Below, piece after piece: positions 1 to 7,594 of a DNA stretch of 13,858 nucleotides. Numbering within the stretch: position 1 is the stretch's first letter; every line of letters starts with the position of its first letter. Both the position numbers and the translations under genes were made by a program. Below the pieces are notes generated by a model. The model did no database searches. It was not told the DNA's origin and saw only the letters and a list, made by a program, of their open reading frames with translations. The stretch comes from Holosporaceae bacterium (GTDB lineage Bacteria > Pseudomonadota > Alphaproteobacteria > UBA3830): NCBI GenBank assembly GCA_031282785.1, contig JAITDB010000079.1, positions 1 to 13,858 on the forward strand. Reading direction: 5' to 3'.

Positions 1-276
1 GCGTAAAATTTTCCTAAATTGGGATTCAGAAATATGGGTATTTTTTATGTATCTATTTTTCATTGATATATCCTACCTTATTGGGCTAGAAAATCAATCT
101 AATCTACTCTTGAACCTTGATTTTTCTTCTGATTTTTTCTGCTTTTATTTTTTTATGAACCATGAAATTTTTCACAAAAAAAATAGTTAAAATCGCTTAT
201 TTTTGATATTTTTTTTACTTTTAATTGTGTATAATTATGAACATTTACTTATCTGAAACTTAAAGGGAACATTACA
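1..276. other. AT-rich leader region upstream of the 920-aa gene
   Basis: This stretch is strongly AT-rich with many T and A runs. I see no convincing gene in it and no strong terminator hairpin from a preceding gene. Its 3' end carries a TATAAT box and a ribosome binding site for the gene at 277, listed separately. Any gene to the left lies outside the window. Confidence 0.5.
230..268 (+). promoter_or_regulatory. Putative -10 box and Shine-Dalgarno of the 920-aa exported protein gene
   Basis: A perfect TATAAT lies at 230-235. No good -35 hexamer sits at 17 bp: TTGATA at 203-208 would need a 21-bp spacer, so the promoter would be weak or would rely on an activator. AAAGGGA at 262-268 is 8 bases from the ATG at 277, a normal ribosome binding site that supports this start. 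In such AT-rich sequence a chance TATAAT is possible. Confidence 0.4.
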
Positions 277-3039
277 ATGAGAAAAAATTTATCCGAAAAA
301 GTGTTATTAATTATTCTCAGTTTTTGTATTAGTGAAAGCAGTTATTCTATGCACTTCTCTGGCGGAAGCATTAAGGTCAACAATTACGAGCAAGCATGTA
401 ATGCGAGAATCGAGGCTTTAGGGAGAATGCGAGATGTCAACGGAAGTCAAGGACTCATGGGAGAATTAAATCATCTACTAACAGTAACCAAAAATTACTC
501 TCGTACTAAAGATAAAGTAAATATGTTGAGTACGATTCGAAATGCAATATCCAATGCTGACAATTTAATAACTAGTTATACAAGGTTGCCTAATACGGCT
601 GGGACATCAACCCTACTGACACCTCCTACGCAGTCAAGAGTGACTACACCACCGGCGATAACGCCTGCACAGTCAAGAGTAACCACGCTGCCAACTACTC
701 TTTCACGACAGAGAGTGACTACACCTCCAACAACGCCCACAGTGGTTGCACCACCGGCAGCTCCAGCACAAGCGAGAGTAATCACGCCAGCAGCAGCTCC
801 GACACAACCAAGAGCAACCACGCCGGCGGCAGCTCCAGTACAAGCGAGAGTAACTACGCCACCGGCAGCAACTCCAGCAGTGGTTGCGCCACCGGCACCT
901 CCAGCACAATCTAGGACAATCGCGCCAGCAGCAACTCCAACGCAACCGAAAGTCCGCTATTTATTGCCTCATCATTTCGATATTATTCCCGAAAACGAAA
1001 GAGATGATGTGGTCGCTTGTCTGACCAAGAAACTAGGAGAACCTATCAGTGCAATAGAAGGAAATGATCTGGTGGTAAAATGCGGCGATGACTATCTGCC
1101 AGATTGGTTTGCAAAACTGTCGGTAAATTCTCTGCAGAATAACATTGCCAATGCAAAAAAAATAATGAATATCCTGAATCCTCGGCAGGCAAAAGCAATT
1201 TTGTTATATAATGATGCCTATTATCTTAAGCCAATGCTGGAACCATTTGAAACAAAAAATATATTGATGTCTGCGCTGAAACTTCGGGCATATGATTTTT
1301 CTGCGAACGATCCCATTGTGAATTTGTTGCAAATAACAGACAATTCCACCTATGCAAATGTGCAGTCTGTGTTTAATACCTCCGGTGATATAGTTTCTTC
1401 AATTGGACTATTTGAGTCCATAAGCTATGCCTACAGATCAAACGGAGACTACTCCGACAAACGATACGATGAATGGCCGTTTATTCCTGTATTTACCGGA
1501 AAACTCTGCGCAATGCTAGATATAATTTCCGAAAATAACGACCTGAACAATCTGCTAATACGCCTACTTTTTGAAAAAGTAGACTATAAACGCATGTCTT
1601 TGAATGAAAAATGCTCTTTTGGAAGCGATATTATGGAAGAATTGTCGAAAGGATCTCCGCTCAAGCGAATCGTGGGAGATAACGTAGACATCGCCAGAGG
1701 AAATAATTACATTAGTGACATTTTCTGGGATATCATGAAAAACGTAATGGGATATAACTATATAAAGGGCATTTCCAGTCTTTCTTCGTATCTAGAGAAT
1801 CAAAAAGACAATGAATTTCGTAATACAATGTTAGAATGCATAGCAGATCGAGAGGAAAAAAGCCTAGGAACCATATTAGCTACCGCCTATCAACAAATGA
1901 CCGGAGAAACTACGCCAAACGCGTTGCTTACATATAGTAATTTTGGTCGTGGAGCCTGTGGAAATCCCGAATATTCACAGCAATATGTGCAGTATATATT
2001 TTCAGCACTCCGCCGACGACTCGATAAATTAAAAAACAGTAGTCCAGAAGTCCAATTGGATCTCAAAAGACAACTAGCATCGTCAATAGGACTACTAATA
2101 CAGGGATACGACAATTGTGCTTCCGGAGTCCATAAGGCTCACGAAGGATGCGTATCTATGCTGCTACCTACCGACGATATAGACAAAATATCCTGGAAAG
2201 ATTACCTGAACGCGGCTATCTGTAGCATGATTTTTAAGATCAAAAACGAATTATTTAAATTTAAAATTTTTAAAAATCCCGATCCATTTCCTTCTAGCGC
2301 AACAATATTCGAAGACAACGATAACATAAAAGATGACGCCATAACCTTGTATGTCGAAACGAGCATGGGAGAAGCAGGAATTAACCGTCTCTTAAATGGC
2401 ATGTACGGCATAGACAGAGCTGAAAATAACCTTATGGTATTGCTAGGTGGAAGTAATCCATTTGCAGATATCCGAGAATTTTTGCTGATACACCTCTTGA
2501 ACGCCAAAAAATATAGCGAAGTCGTACAAAAAGCGTGGCAATCTTTGTCTAACAATCCCGAAACGAAAAAATGGGGACCCGGTGGCGAGCGGCAATTCAG
2601 TTGGTCAGGACATAATCTGAAAAATGGCAAGAATCTGAAAAATCTTTATGAGCGCCATTTTATCAATGATACTCAGTATTTCCTTCCTGCAGGAGATGTT
2701 ATGTATGGAACCAGAATAATTAATCACAGAAGCTCGATATATAAAGACTACTCCATGAAATTTTACGAATATCTGGACGTAACTAAACAGCTAATAACCG
2801 GAGTAATCGGAGATACAGAATTTATAATATCTCGATTGCTCGGCGAACCGCTAATTGAATCGGTATTCGATAAATTTTTTGCCGCCAATGGTGTTAATAA
2901 GTTCAAACTTAGCAGAGATTTTAAGCCAAACGTGAATTCCATGTCTCAAACCGAAATTACCAAAAAAATCCGAGAGGAAAAAATGAAATTTCTGGCAATA
3001 ATGCTGCGAGATTATCTGTCCGTGATGAAACTGCGCTGA
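277..3039 (+). CDS. Exported protein of unknown function with a Pro/Thr/Ala-rich repeat linker (920 aa)
   Basis: I do not recognise this family. The N-terminus looks like a Sec signal peptide: basic MRKNLSEK, a hydrophobic stretch at about residues 9-18, then a Ser-rich c-region with cleavage likely near residue 24. The Cys in LSFC does not fit a lipobox, so it is probably not a lipoprotein. Residues about 25-110 form a short Asn/Ser-rich segment. Residues about 116-225 are imperfect repeats around Q-x-R-V-T-T-P-P/A, twice interspersed with VVAPPA. A large region of about 690 residues follows (231-920) with mixed charge, no obvious membrane segment, about ten cysteines and no motif I can name. 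A Cys-containing stretch near residue 610 (YDNC, HEGC) stands out. The start at 277 is supported by a Shine-Dalgarno 8 bases upstream. The gene stands alone and converges on gpmI. Export through the inner membrane is a fair inference; a role as surface protein or host-interaction factor is only a guess. Confidence 0.8.
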   Translation: MRKNLSEKVLLIILSFCISESSYSMHFSGGSIKVNNYEQACNARIEALGRMRDVNGSQGLMGELNHLLTVTKNYSRTKDKVNMLSTIRNAISNADNLITSYTRLPNTAGTSTLLTPPTQSRVTTPPAITPAQSRVTTLPTTLSRQRVTTPPTTPTVVAPPAAPAQARVITPAAAPTQPRATTPAAAPVQARVTTPPAATPAVVAPPAPPAQSRTIAPAATPTQPKVRYLLPHHFDIIPENERDDVVACLTKKLGEPISAIEGNDLVVKCGDDYLPDWFAKLSVNSLQNNIANAKKIMNILNPRQAKAILLYNDAYYLKPMLEPFETKNILMSALKLRAYDFSANDPIVNLLQITDNSTYANVQSVFNTSGDIVSSIGLFESISYAYRSNGDYSDKRYDEWPFIPVFTGKLCAMLDIISENNDLNNLLIRLLFEKVDYKRMSLNEKCSFGSDIMEELSKGSPLKRIVGDNVDIARGNNYISDIFWDIMKNVMGYNYIKGISSLSSYLENQKDNEFRNTMLECIADREEKSLGTILATAYQQMTGETTPNALLTYSNFGRGACGNPEYSQQYVQYIFSALRRRLDKLKNSSPEVQLDLKRQLASSIGLLIQGYDNCASGVHKAHEGCVSMLLPTDDIDKISWKDYLNAAICSMIFKIKNELFKFKIFKNPDPFPSSATIFEDNDNIKDDAITLYVETSMGEAGINRLLNGMYGIDRAENNLMVLLGGSNPFADIREFLLIHLLNAKKYSEVVQKAWQSLSNNPETKKWGPGGERQFSWSGHNLKNGKNLKNLYERHFINDTQYFLPAGDVMYGTRIINHRSSIYKDYSMKFYEYLDVTKQLITGVIGDTEFIISRLLGEPLIESVFDKFFAANGVNKFKLSRDFKPNVNSMSQTEITKKIREEKMKFLAIMLRDYLSVMKLR
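622..951 (+). repeat. Degenerate repeats encoding a Pro/Thr/Ala-rich linker
   Basis: This lies inside the 920-aa exported protein gene. About eight imperfect units follow the pattern P-x-Q-(S/A/P)-R-(V/A)-T-T-P-(P/A), covering residues 116-225. At DNA level, versions of cagtcaagagt, gcgagagtaac and acgccaccggcagc recur. Two copies of a VVAPPA module with following P/A residues lie about 45 residues apart. The stretch is richer in G+C than its AT-rich flanks. Such a linker is typically extended and flexible, and the array could change length by slippage or recombination. The repetitive minus-strand frames here are shadows of it. Confidence 0.75.
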
Positions 3040-3050
3040 CAAATATTATC

Positions 3051-3087
3051 AAAAAACTGCAGGGACTGTGCAGCATCAGTCCTTGCA
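3051..3087 (-). terminator. Rho-independent terminator of gpmI
   Basis: An 11-bp stem pairs 3058-3068 with 3077-3087, with one G:U pair and an 8-base loop. Read on the minus strand, the stem is followed almost at once by a T6 run (3056-3051), the classic intrinsic terminator layout. It lies about 90 bases past the gpmI stop codon. On the plus strand no T run directly follows the stem, so it is not a clear terminator for the 920-aa gene. A looser T-rich tract at 3116-3127 might serve that direction. Confidence 0.75.
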
Positions 3088-3177
3088 TAAAGAAATTTAG
3101 ATCAAGGCACGCAGCTTTTTCTTTTTTCAGAGATTTGCAAAAAAATACTAAAGACCGCTAACAGAATCCGCCTTGTT

Positions 3178-4704
3178 TTAGACAGCGATGATGCTTTCTC
3201 CTGTCATTTCTTCGGGAATATTCAGGTCGAGGATATTTAGCATGGTGGGAGCGATGTCGCGGAGTCCCTTGTTAGGGATTAGTCGAGCGAATTTGTATTT
3301 ATCGCAGGCCAAAATAAACGGAACATCGTTGGTGGTATGAGCCGTATGCGGCTGAGACGACTGGTAATTGAACATTTCCTCTGCATTTCCATGATCTGCA
3401 GTGACGATCAAGCAGCCGTTCTTTAGTTTTACGGCTTCGCTTAGCTTGGATAGGCATTGGTCTACCACTTCTATGGCTTCGACGACGGCTTTGAAATTTC
3501 CCGTGTGTCCGACCATGTCAGGATTGGCGAAATTCAGCACATATACATCGAAGGCATCGTTATTTATGTTATCAACGATTACATCGGTCAATTTTGGAGC
3601 AGACATTTTCGGGTCCAGATCGTAGGTGGCAACTGCAGGAGAGCCGATCAGAACGCGTTCTTCGTTTTTGAAGGGATGCTCTCGACCTCCGTTGAAAAAA
3701 AATGTCACATGCGGATACTTTTCCGTTTCCGCCATGCGCAGTTGGCTTAGTCCAGAGGCGGCAATTACTTCTCCGAGGGGATTTTTTATTTCTTCGCGTT
3801 TGAAGAGTACTCCGATTTTTCCATTAAATTCGGAACTGTATTCGGTCATGCCGACGATCGATGACAATTGTGGCATTCCGTAGGGTCTCACGAAGTGCGA
3901 AAACGTTTCGTCGGTGAACGCTGACAGCATTTGCCGCACTCTATCAGACCGAAAATTGAAACAGATGAACGCGTCGTTGTCCTGAATGCCGTCGTAGCCG
4001 CTGATGGCCATGGGAGGCACAAATTCATCGGAGATATCATCGCTGTAGCATTTTTCCACGTATTTTTGTGCGGATTCCCATAATTTCACCGGACGTACCA
4101 TGACATTGTAGGCCAATCGAGTTCTGTCCCAGTGTTTATCGCGGTCCATGGAGTAGTAGCGACCGCTTAGGGTAGCGATCTTGACCTGCGTGCCGTAGCG
4201 TTTTTCGCACATATCGATATAGAGCATTGCGCTTTTTGGAGGAGTATCTCTGCCATCAAGGCAAGCGTGCAGAGACACCTTTATTTCGTTTTTCAGCATG
4301 ATATCTGCGAGCGCAAAAAGATGATCCAGATGAGAATGAATCCCGCCGTCTGACAGTAGTCCCCACAGATGGCAGCGGCGTTTGTTTTCCTTCAATTTTT
4401 ATATCAATGCGACTAATTCGGGCAGATTCTGCAGAGAATTATTTTCTATGGCCATTGTTATGCGAGGCAGATCTTGATATACAACGCGTCCTAGACCTAT
4501 GGCCGTGTGTCCTACCTCTGAATTTCCCATTTGTCCTTCCGGGAGTCCGACATTCAATCCAGCGGCCTTCAGCAGCGTATGCGGATAATCGCGCCAGAGC
4601 CTATCGAAAGTCGGAGTTTGTGCCGCTCTAACGGCGTTATATTCTTCTTTTTCAGAAAGACCAAACCCGTCTAATATGCATAAAACCAGTGGTTTCTTGG
4701 ACAT
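3178..4704 (-). pseudogene. gpmI: 2,3-bisphosphoglycerate-independent phosphoglycerate mutase, interrupted by an in-frame TAA
   Basis: GpmI is a cytoplasmic metal-dependent enzyme that interconverts 3- and 2-phosphoglycerate in glycolysis and gluconeogenesis. The start is ATG at 4704, seven codons inside the longest frame, because GGAGG lies 6 bases upstream and the family begins with a short lead into VLCILDGFG. The first 101 codons hold metal ligand D12 and catalytic S62 in GNSEVGH. Codon 102 (4401-4399) is TAA. The same frame then runs on without shift for 406 more codons to TAA at 3178. This part has GGIHSH, DGRDTPP, the substrate Arg cluster in GRYYSMDRDKHWDR, FNFRSDR, NPDMVGHTGN, TADHGNAEEM and QPHTAH. 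Total length is 508 codons against about 510 in the family. Nothing else is decayed. It may be a very recent pseudogene, a read-through gene or a sequence error. The downstream part could only start at a TTG (4395) with no ribosome site. The stop falls in the inserted transferase domain, so two working halves are unlikely. Confidence 0.88.
4399..4401 (-). other. gpmI: In-frame ochre stop inside gpmI
   Basis: On the minus strand the codons read ttg-ata-TAA-aaa-ttg-aag, in one continuous frame with conserved GpmI sequence on both sides. One base change from AAA, GAA or CAA would create it, and Lys or Glu is chemically plausible in this surface stretch before the conserved HLWGLLSDGGIHSH segment. 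No frameshift is needed to join the two halves. Confidence 0.85.
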
Positions 4705-4780
4705 CGTCGCCTCCCATTTTAACACCTTTAGCCTGAAGATGCTGTTTATATACCGAACATATGCTCATATATGAATGGAA

Positions 4781-4786
4781 TTATAA
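4781..4786 (-). promoter_or_regulatory. Putative -10 box of gpmI
   Basis: The minus strand reads TATAAT here, about 77 bases before the gpmI ATG at 4704. The -35 position 16-17 bp upstream carries only weak AT-rich matches. gpmI therefore seems to have its own promoter rather than depending on the ruv-tol-rarA string behind it. Confidence 0.4.
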
Positions 4787-4842
4787 CATGATTACAACCG
4801 AATAATATAGAAGACGTTTAGATCTCAGAATTTTTTTCAAGA

Positions 4843-4951
4843 ACACTCGGCTATGGACACTTTTTCTCCCACCGCCGAGCCGCCTGAGGCGAGCTATATC
4901 TGCAATATAGAACTAGGTCTAGCAAATTAGGTAACTGACACCCGAGTGTCA
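4843..4951. repeat. Inverted-repeat-bounded intergenic element of about 110 bp
   Basis: ACACTCGG at 4843-4850 and its exact complement CCGAGTGT at 4942-4949 bound the stretch. Inside are cgcc-tga-ggcg (4881-4891) and ctatat-ctgca-atatag (4894-4910), both self-complementary. The right end overlaps a compact hairpin, TGACAC-CCGA-GTGTCA (4936-4951). Base composition in the middle is richer in G+C than the AT-rich flank at 4741-4840. No long T run follows the hairpins, so a standard terminator for rarA is not evident. Options are a small MITE-like repeat or insertion sequence remnant, a small structured RNA, or a factor-dependent 3' end. No coding potential beyond about 40 codons was recognised. 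Confidence 0.4.
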
Positions 4952-4988
4952 TAACTCCCATAATCGCATCCAACGGCATGTTGGAACG

Positions 4989-6236
4989 TCATATTGGTTT
5001 TCTTTTTTTGTCGAGCCATTCCACGCGTTTTTTTAATTCTCTTTCGAAGCCTCGTTCCACCGGCTGATAAAATTTTTTTCGTGACAGTTCATCTGGGAAA
5101 AAATTTTCTCCGGCGAATCCGTGTTCGGTGTTGTGATCGTAGATATATCCTTCTCCGTACTGGAGTTCGGCCATTAATTTTGTGGGGGCGTTGCGTATTT
5201 TTTTAGGAGTTGGCAGGGATCCGTAGAATTCCGCGCATTTTTTTGACTTGTTATATGCGATATATCCGGCGTTAGATTTAGGAGCGGTAGCGAGGTATAT
5301 GACAGCGTTGGTTATGGCCAATTCTCCTTCTGGAGATCCGAGCATGCTATAGGTCTGATGGGCGGCTATGGCTTGCAGTATAGCGTTTGGATCTGCGAGT
5401 CCGACATCTTCGGCGGCGAATCTTATGAGGCGGCGAGCGATTATGAGCGGATTTTCTCCGCCCACCAGCATACGATTGGTCCAGTAGAGAGCGGCGTCCA
5501 CGTCGGATCCGCGCAGAGACTTATGAAACGCGCTCAGCAGGTTGTAATGCTCTTCTCCGGAGGCGTCATAGACAATAGCTCTTTTGGGACTCGTTTTTAG
5601 CAGTTCTTCGACGGACATTTTTTCTTTGATATTCATGGACAGCAGCTCTTCGGCGCGATTCAGCAGATATCTGCCATCGCCGTCGGACATGAGACACAGA
5701 TACTGGCGCGCTTCCGGCGTAAGCGGCAGCTCTTTTTGCATGAATTGCTCTGCCCTCTGGAGAATTTTGTCCAGATGATGCAGCTGCAGACGATCGAACA
5801 CAATGACCTTGCAGCGAGACAGCAACGCAGGTCGCAGCTCAAACGACGGATTCTCCGTTGTGGTGCCGATTAATATTATGCCGCCGCTCTCCAGGTAGGG
5901 CAAAAAAATATCCTGCTGACTTTTGTTCAGATGATGAATTTCATCTATCAGCATAATGACTTTTTTCAGTGGGTCGCGGGCCACTTCGTCGAATATGGAT
6001 TTGAATTTCGCCGTAGCATGGACTACTGCTGATGTTTCTTCGAAGGGGAGTCCGCTTTTTTTGGCCAAAATTTTCGCTAGCGAAGTTTTTCCGGATCCTG
6101 GAGGTCCCCAAAAAATCATGGACTGCAGATTGTCCAGCGATGGAATCTGATCGTTTACCGATTGCCCGATCAGTTCGTCAAAATCAGATGGACGAATTCT
6201 ATCGGCGAGCGGAGGAATTTTTTCAAATAAGTGCAA
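4989..6236 (-). CDS. rarA: Replication-associated recombination protein A (AAA+ ATPase, RarA/MgsA)
   Basis: RarA is a clamp-loader-like AAA+ ATPase that acts at stalled or gapped replication forks with SSB and recombination proteins. Visible are Walker A GPPGSGKT (residues 44-51), Walker B LIDEIHHLNKSQQD (96-109), the family signature TTTENPSFEL (126-135) with LLSRC at 139-142 as arginine-finger region, and the C-terminal tetramerisation domain with GGENPLIIARRLIRFAAEDVG. At 415 aa it is slightly shorter than E. coli RarA (447). The N-terminal IGQ segment lacks the usual HLLGxGxPL run. The start is TTG at 6236: no ATG lies nearby and MHLFEKIPPLADRIRP fits the family start. The Shine-Dalgarno is weak. 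It begins 15 bp after tolB, so it is probably the last gene of the ruv-tol transcript and may be translated at a low level. Confidence 0.93.
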   Translation of the reverse strand: MHLFEKIPPLADRIRPSDFDELIGQSVNDQIPSLDNLQSMIFWGPPGSGKTSLAKILAKKSGLPFEETSAVVHATAKFKSIFDEVARDPLKKVIMLIDEIHHLNKSQQDIFLPYLESGGIILIGTTTENPSFELRPALLSRCKVIVFDRLQLHHLDKILQRAEQFMQKELPLTPEARQYLCLMSDGDGRYLLNRAEELLSMNIKEKMSVEELLKTSPKRAIVYDASGEEHYNLLSAFHKSLRGSDVDAALYWTNRMLVGGENPLIIARRLIRFAAEDVGLADPNAILQAIAAHQTYSMLGSPEGELAITNAVIYLATAPKSNAGYIAYNKSKKCAEFYGSLPTPKKIRNAPTKLMAELQYGEGYIYDHNTEHGFAGENFFPDELSRKKFYQPVERGFERELKKRVEWLDKKRKPI

Positions 6237-6251
6237 TTTTCAATAATAACC

Positions 6252-7592
6252 CTAATCATCTATGGCCAAATTACGGGACCATTCCGGATCTATGGCGTTA
6301 AACGGAGTTGCCACTTCATGTCTATTGTAACCGGTAACGTCTACGCTGTAAATTTTTTCTCGCTTCGCATGATCCTGGTAGGAAAAAATAATCACGCGAC
6401 CATTGGGAGACCAGCTAGGTCCTTCGGTGAGATATCCTGTAGTCAGCAGTCGTTCTTCGGCGCCGTCCGGACGAATAACACCGATGTTAAATATGCCTTT
6501 TCCGAACTTTGTGAACGCGATCCAATCGCCTCGCGGAGACCAGACCGGTGTAGCGTATTTGCCGCTGCCAAACGATAATCTCCGGACATTACTGCCATCT
6601 GCGTCCATGATGTACAGCTGCTGTGTTCCACCTCTGTCGGAGTTAAATACAATATATTTTCCATCTGGCGAGTAGCACGGCGATGTATCAATGCAGCGGC
6701 CGCGCGTTAGTCGCAGTACTTCTTTCGTAGCCAGATTAAAGGTGTAGATGGAAGACGAACCGTGATTGGATAGACTGAATATCAGCAATTTACCGTCGGG
6801 AGAATAGCGAGGAGCGTAGGACATTCCCTCGAAATCTGCTATTAACTGCGGTGTAGACGGCTTTCGCAAATCGAGTCTATACACACTGGCGGAAACTGGT
6901 ATTCGACGACCGTTTACTATTTTTTCCTTATAGCTGAAAAATGAACATTCTTTTCCGTTGGGAGCGAATCTCGGAGTCAAAACAATGGCTTTGTCGTCGG
7001 TGAGAAAATGATGGTCGTAGCCATCTTGATCCATTAGAGCAAGTCGATAGGTTCTTTTATTTTTTTCTACATTTTGAACGGATACATACATAATTTTTGT
7101 GTCAAAATATCCGGCTTCTCCGGTAACCCGTTCATAAATTTTGTTGGCGATCATATGAGCCATTTTTCTCCAATTTCTGACGCCTCCGGAAATGCTCAGC
7201 AAATTAACTCTGGCTTCGGACAGCACATCATACAACGCCAGCGAGACTTTCATGGTGTCTCCAACGCAATTTATCTCTATATTTGCCAGATATTGGGCGT
7301 TGATGGTCTTCCAGAGAGAAAATTTTGGAGTATCCCCTACCGTAGCCAGATTCTGCATGAACGCTCTTTGTGGAATCGAGCGGAACAGAAAAGTTCCCTC
7401 CAGATCATCACTGACAACCTCAAAAAATTGTTCATTCATGACGCCTGACGTGTCGTAAGCATTGATTGCGATGGATACGGGCTTCATAACACCCTTGGTT
7501 ATGTCAATGGTCACTCTTGACGCATCTACTATCGTTAAACACGCCATCGCTAGTCCCGATGCCAATAATACTTTTCTAAAAATTTTCAACAT
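6252..7592 (-). CDS. tolB: Tol-Pal system periplasmic beta-propeller protein TolB
   Basis: TolB is the periplasmic component of the Tol-Pal envelope system and binds Pal and TolA during outer-membrane constriction. The N-terminus has a signal peptide (MLKIFRKVLL, hydrophobic core to about residue 20, cleavage likely after VDA near residue 24). An N-terminal alpha/beta domain follows. The C-terminal six-bladed propeller shows repeated Y/W-S-P-(D/N/R)-G motifs: FAPNGKECSF, YSPDGKLLIF, YSPDGKYIVF, WSPRGDWIAF and WSPNGRVIIF, each about 40-45 residues apart. The length of 446 aa is normal. ATG at 7592 follows AGGGAGA and lies 2 bp after the tolA stop, consistent with translational coupling. The gene that normally follows, pal, is absent at this site. 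Confidence 0.96.
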   Translation of the reverse strand: MLKIFRKVLLASGLAMACLTIVDASRVTIDITKGVMKPVSIAINAYDTSGVMNEQFFEVVSDDLEGTFLFRSIPQRAFMQNLATVGDTPKFSLWKTINAQYLANIEINCVGDTMKVSLALYDVLSEARVNLLSISGGVRNWRKMAHMIANKIYERVTGEAGYFDTKIMYVSVQNVEKNKRTYRLALMDQDGYDHHFLTDDKAIVLTPRFAPNGKECSFFSYKEKIVNGRRIPVSASVYRLDLRKPSTPQLIADFEGMSYAPRYSPDGKLLIFSLSNHGSSSIYTFNLATKEVLRLTRGRCIDTSPCYSPDGKYIVFNSDRGGTQQLYIMDADGSNVRRLSFGSGKYATPVWSPRGDWIAFTKFGKGIFNIGVIRPDGAEERLLTTGYLTEGPSWSPNGRVIIFSYQDHAKREKIYSVDVTGYNRHEVATPFNAIDPEWSRNLAIDD

Positions 7593-7594
7593 TT

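Noticed and set aside
1..276. A riboswitch or small RNA upstream of the 920-aa gene
   Set aside because: The sequence is nearly all A/T with no stable stem that I could support. Only a -10 box and a ribosome site are credible.
576..945. Two minus-strand frames with repetitive Val/Gly- or Cys/Trp-rich products
   Set aside because: They are the reverse reading of the Pro/Thr/Ala repeat linker of the 920-aa gene. They have no ribosome site and no family features.
3178..4395. A separate gene for the C-terminal part of GpmI starting at TTG
   Set aside because: No Shine-Dalgarno precedes the TTG, which lies three bases past the in-frame stop. The protein would lack the catalytic Ser and one metal ligand. 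One interrupted gene explains it better.
4390..4410. A frameshift in gpmI at the A run
   Set aside because: The frame is the same on both sides of the stop and the conserved sequence aligns without a shift. Only the TAA codon is out of place.
4850..4980. A minus-strand peptide of about 40 codons reading through the inverted repeats from an ATG near 4980
   Set aside because: No clear ribosome site or recognised family. The region is dominated by self-complementary segments, so coding is not supported.
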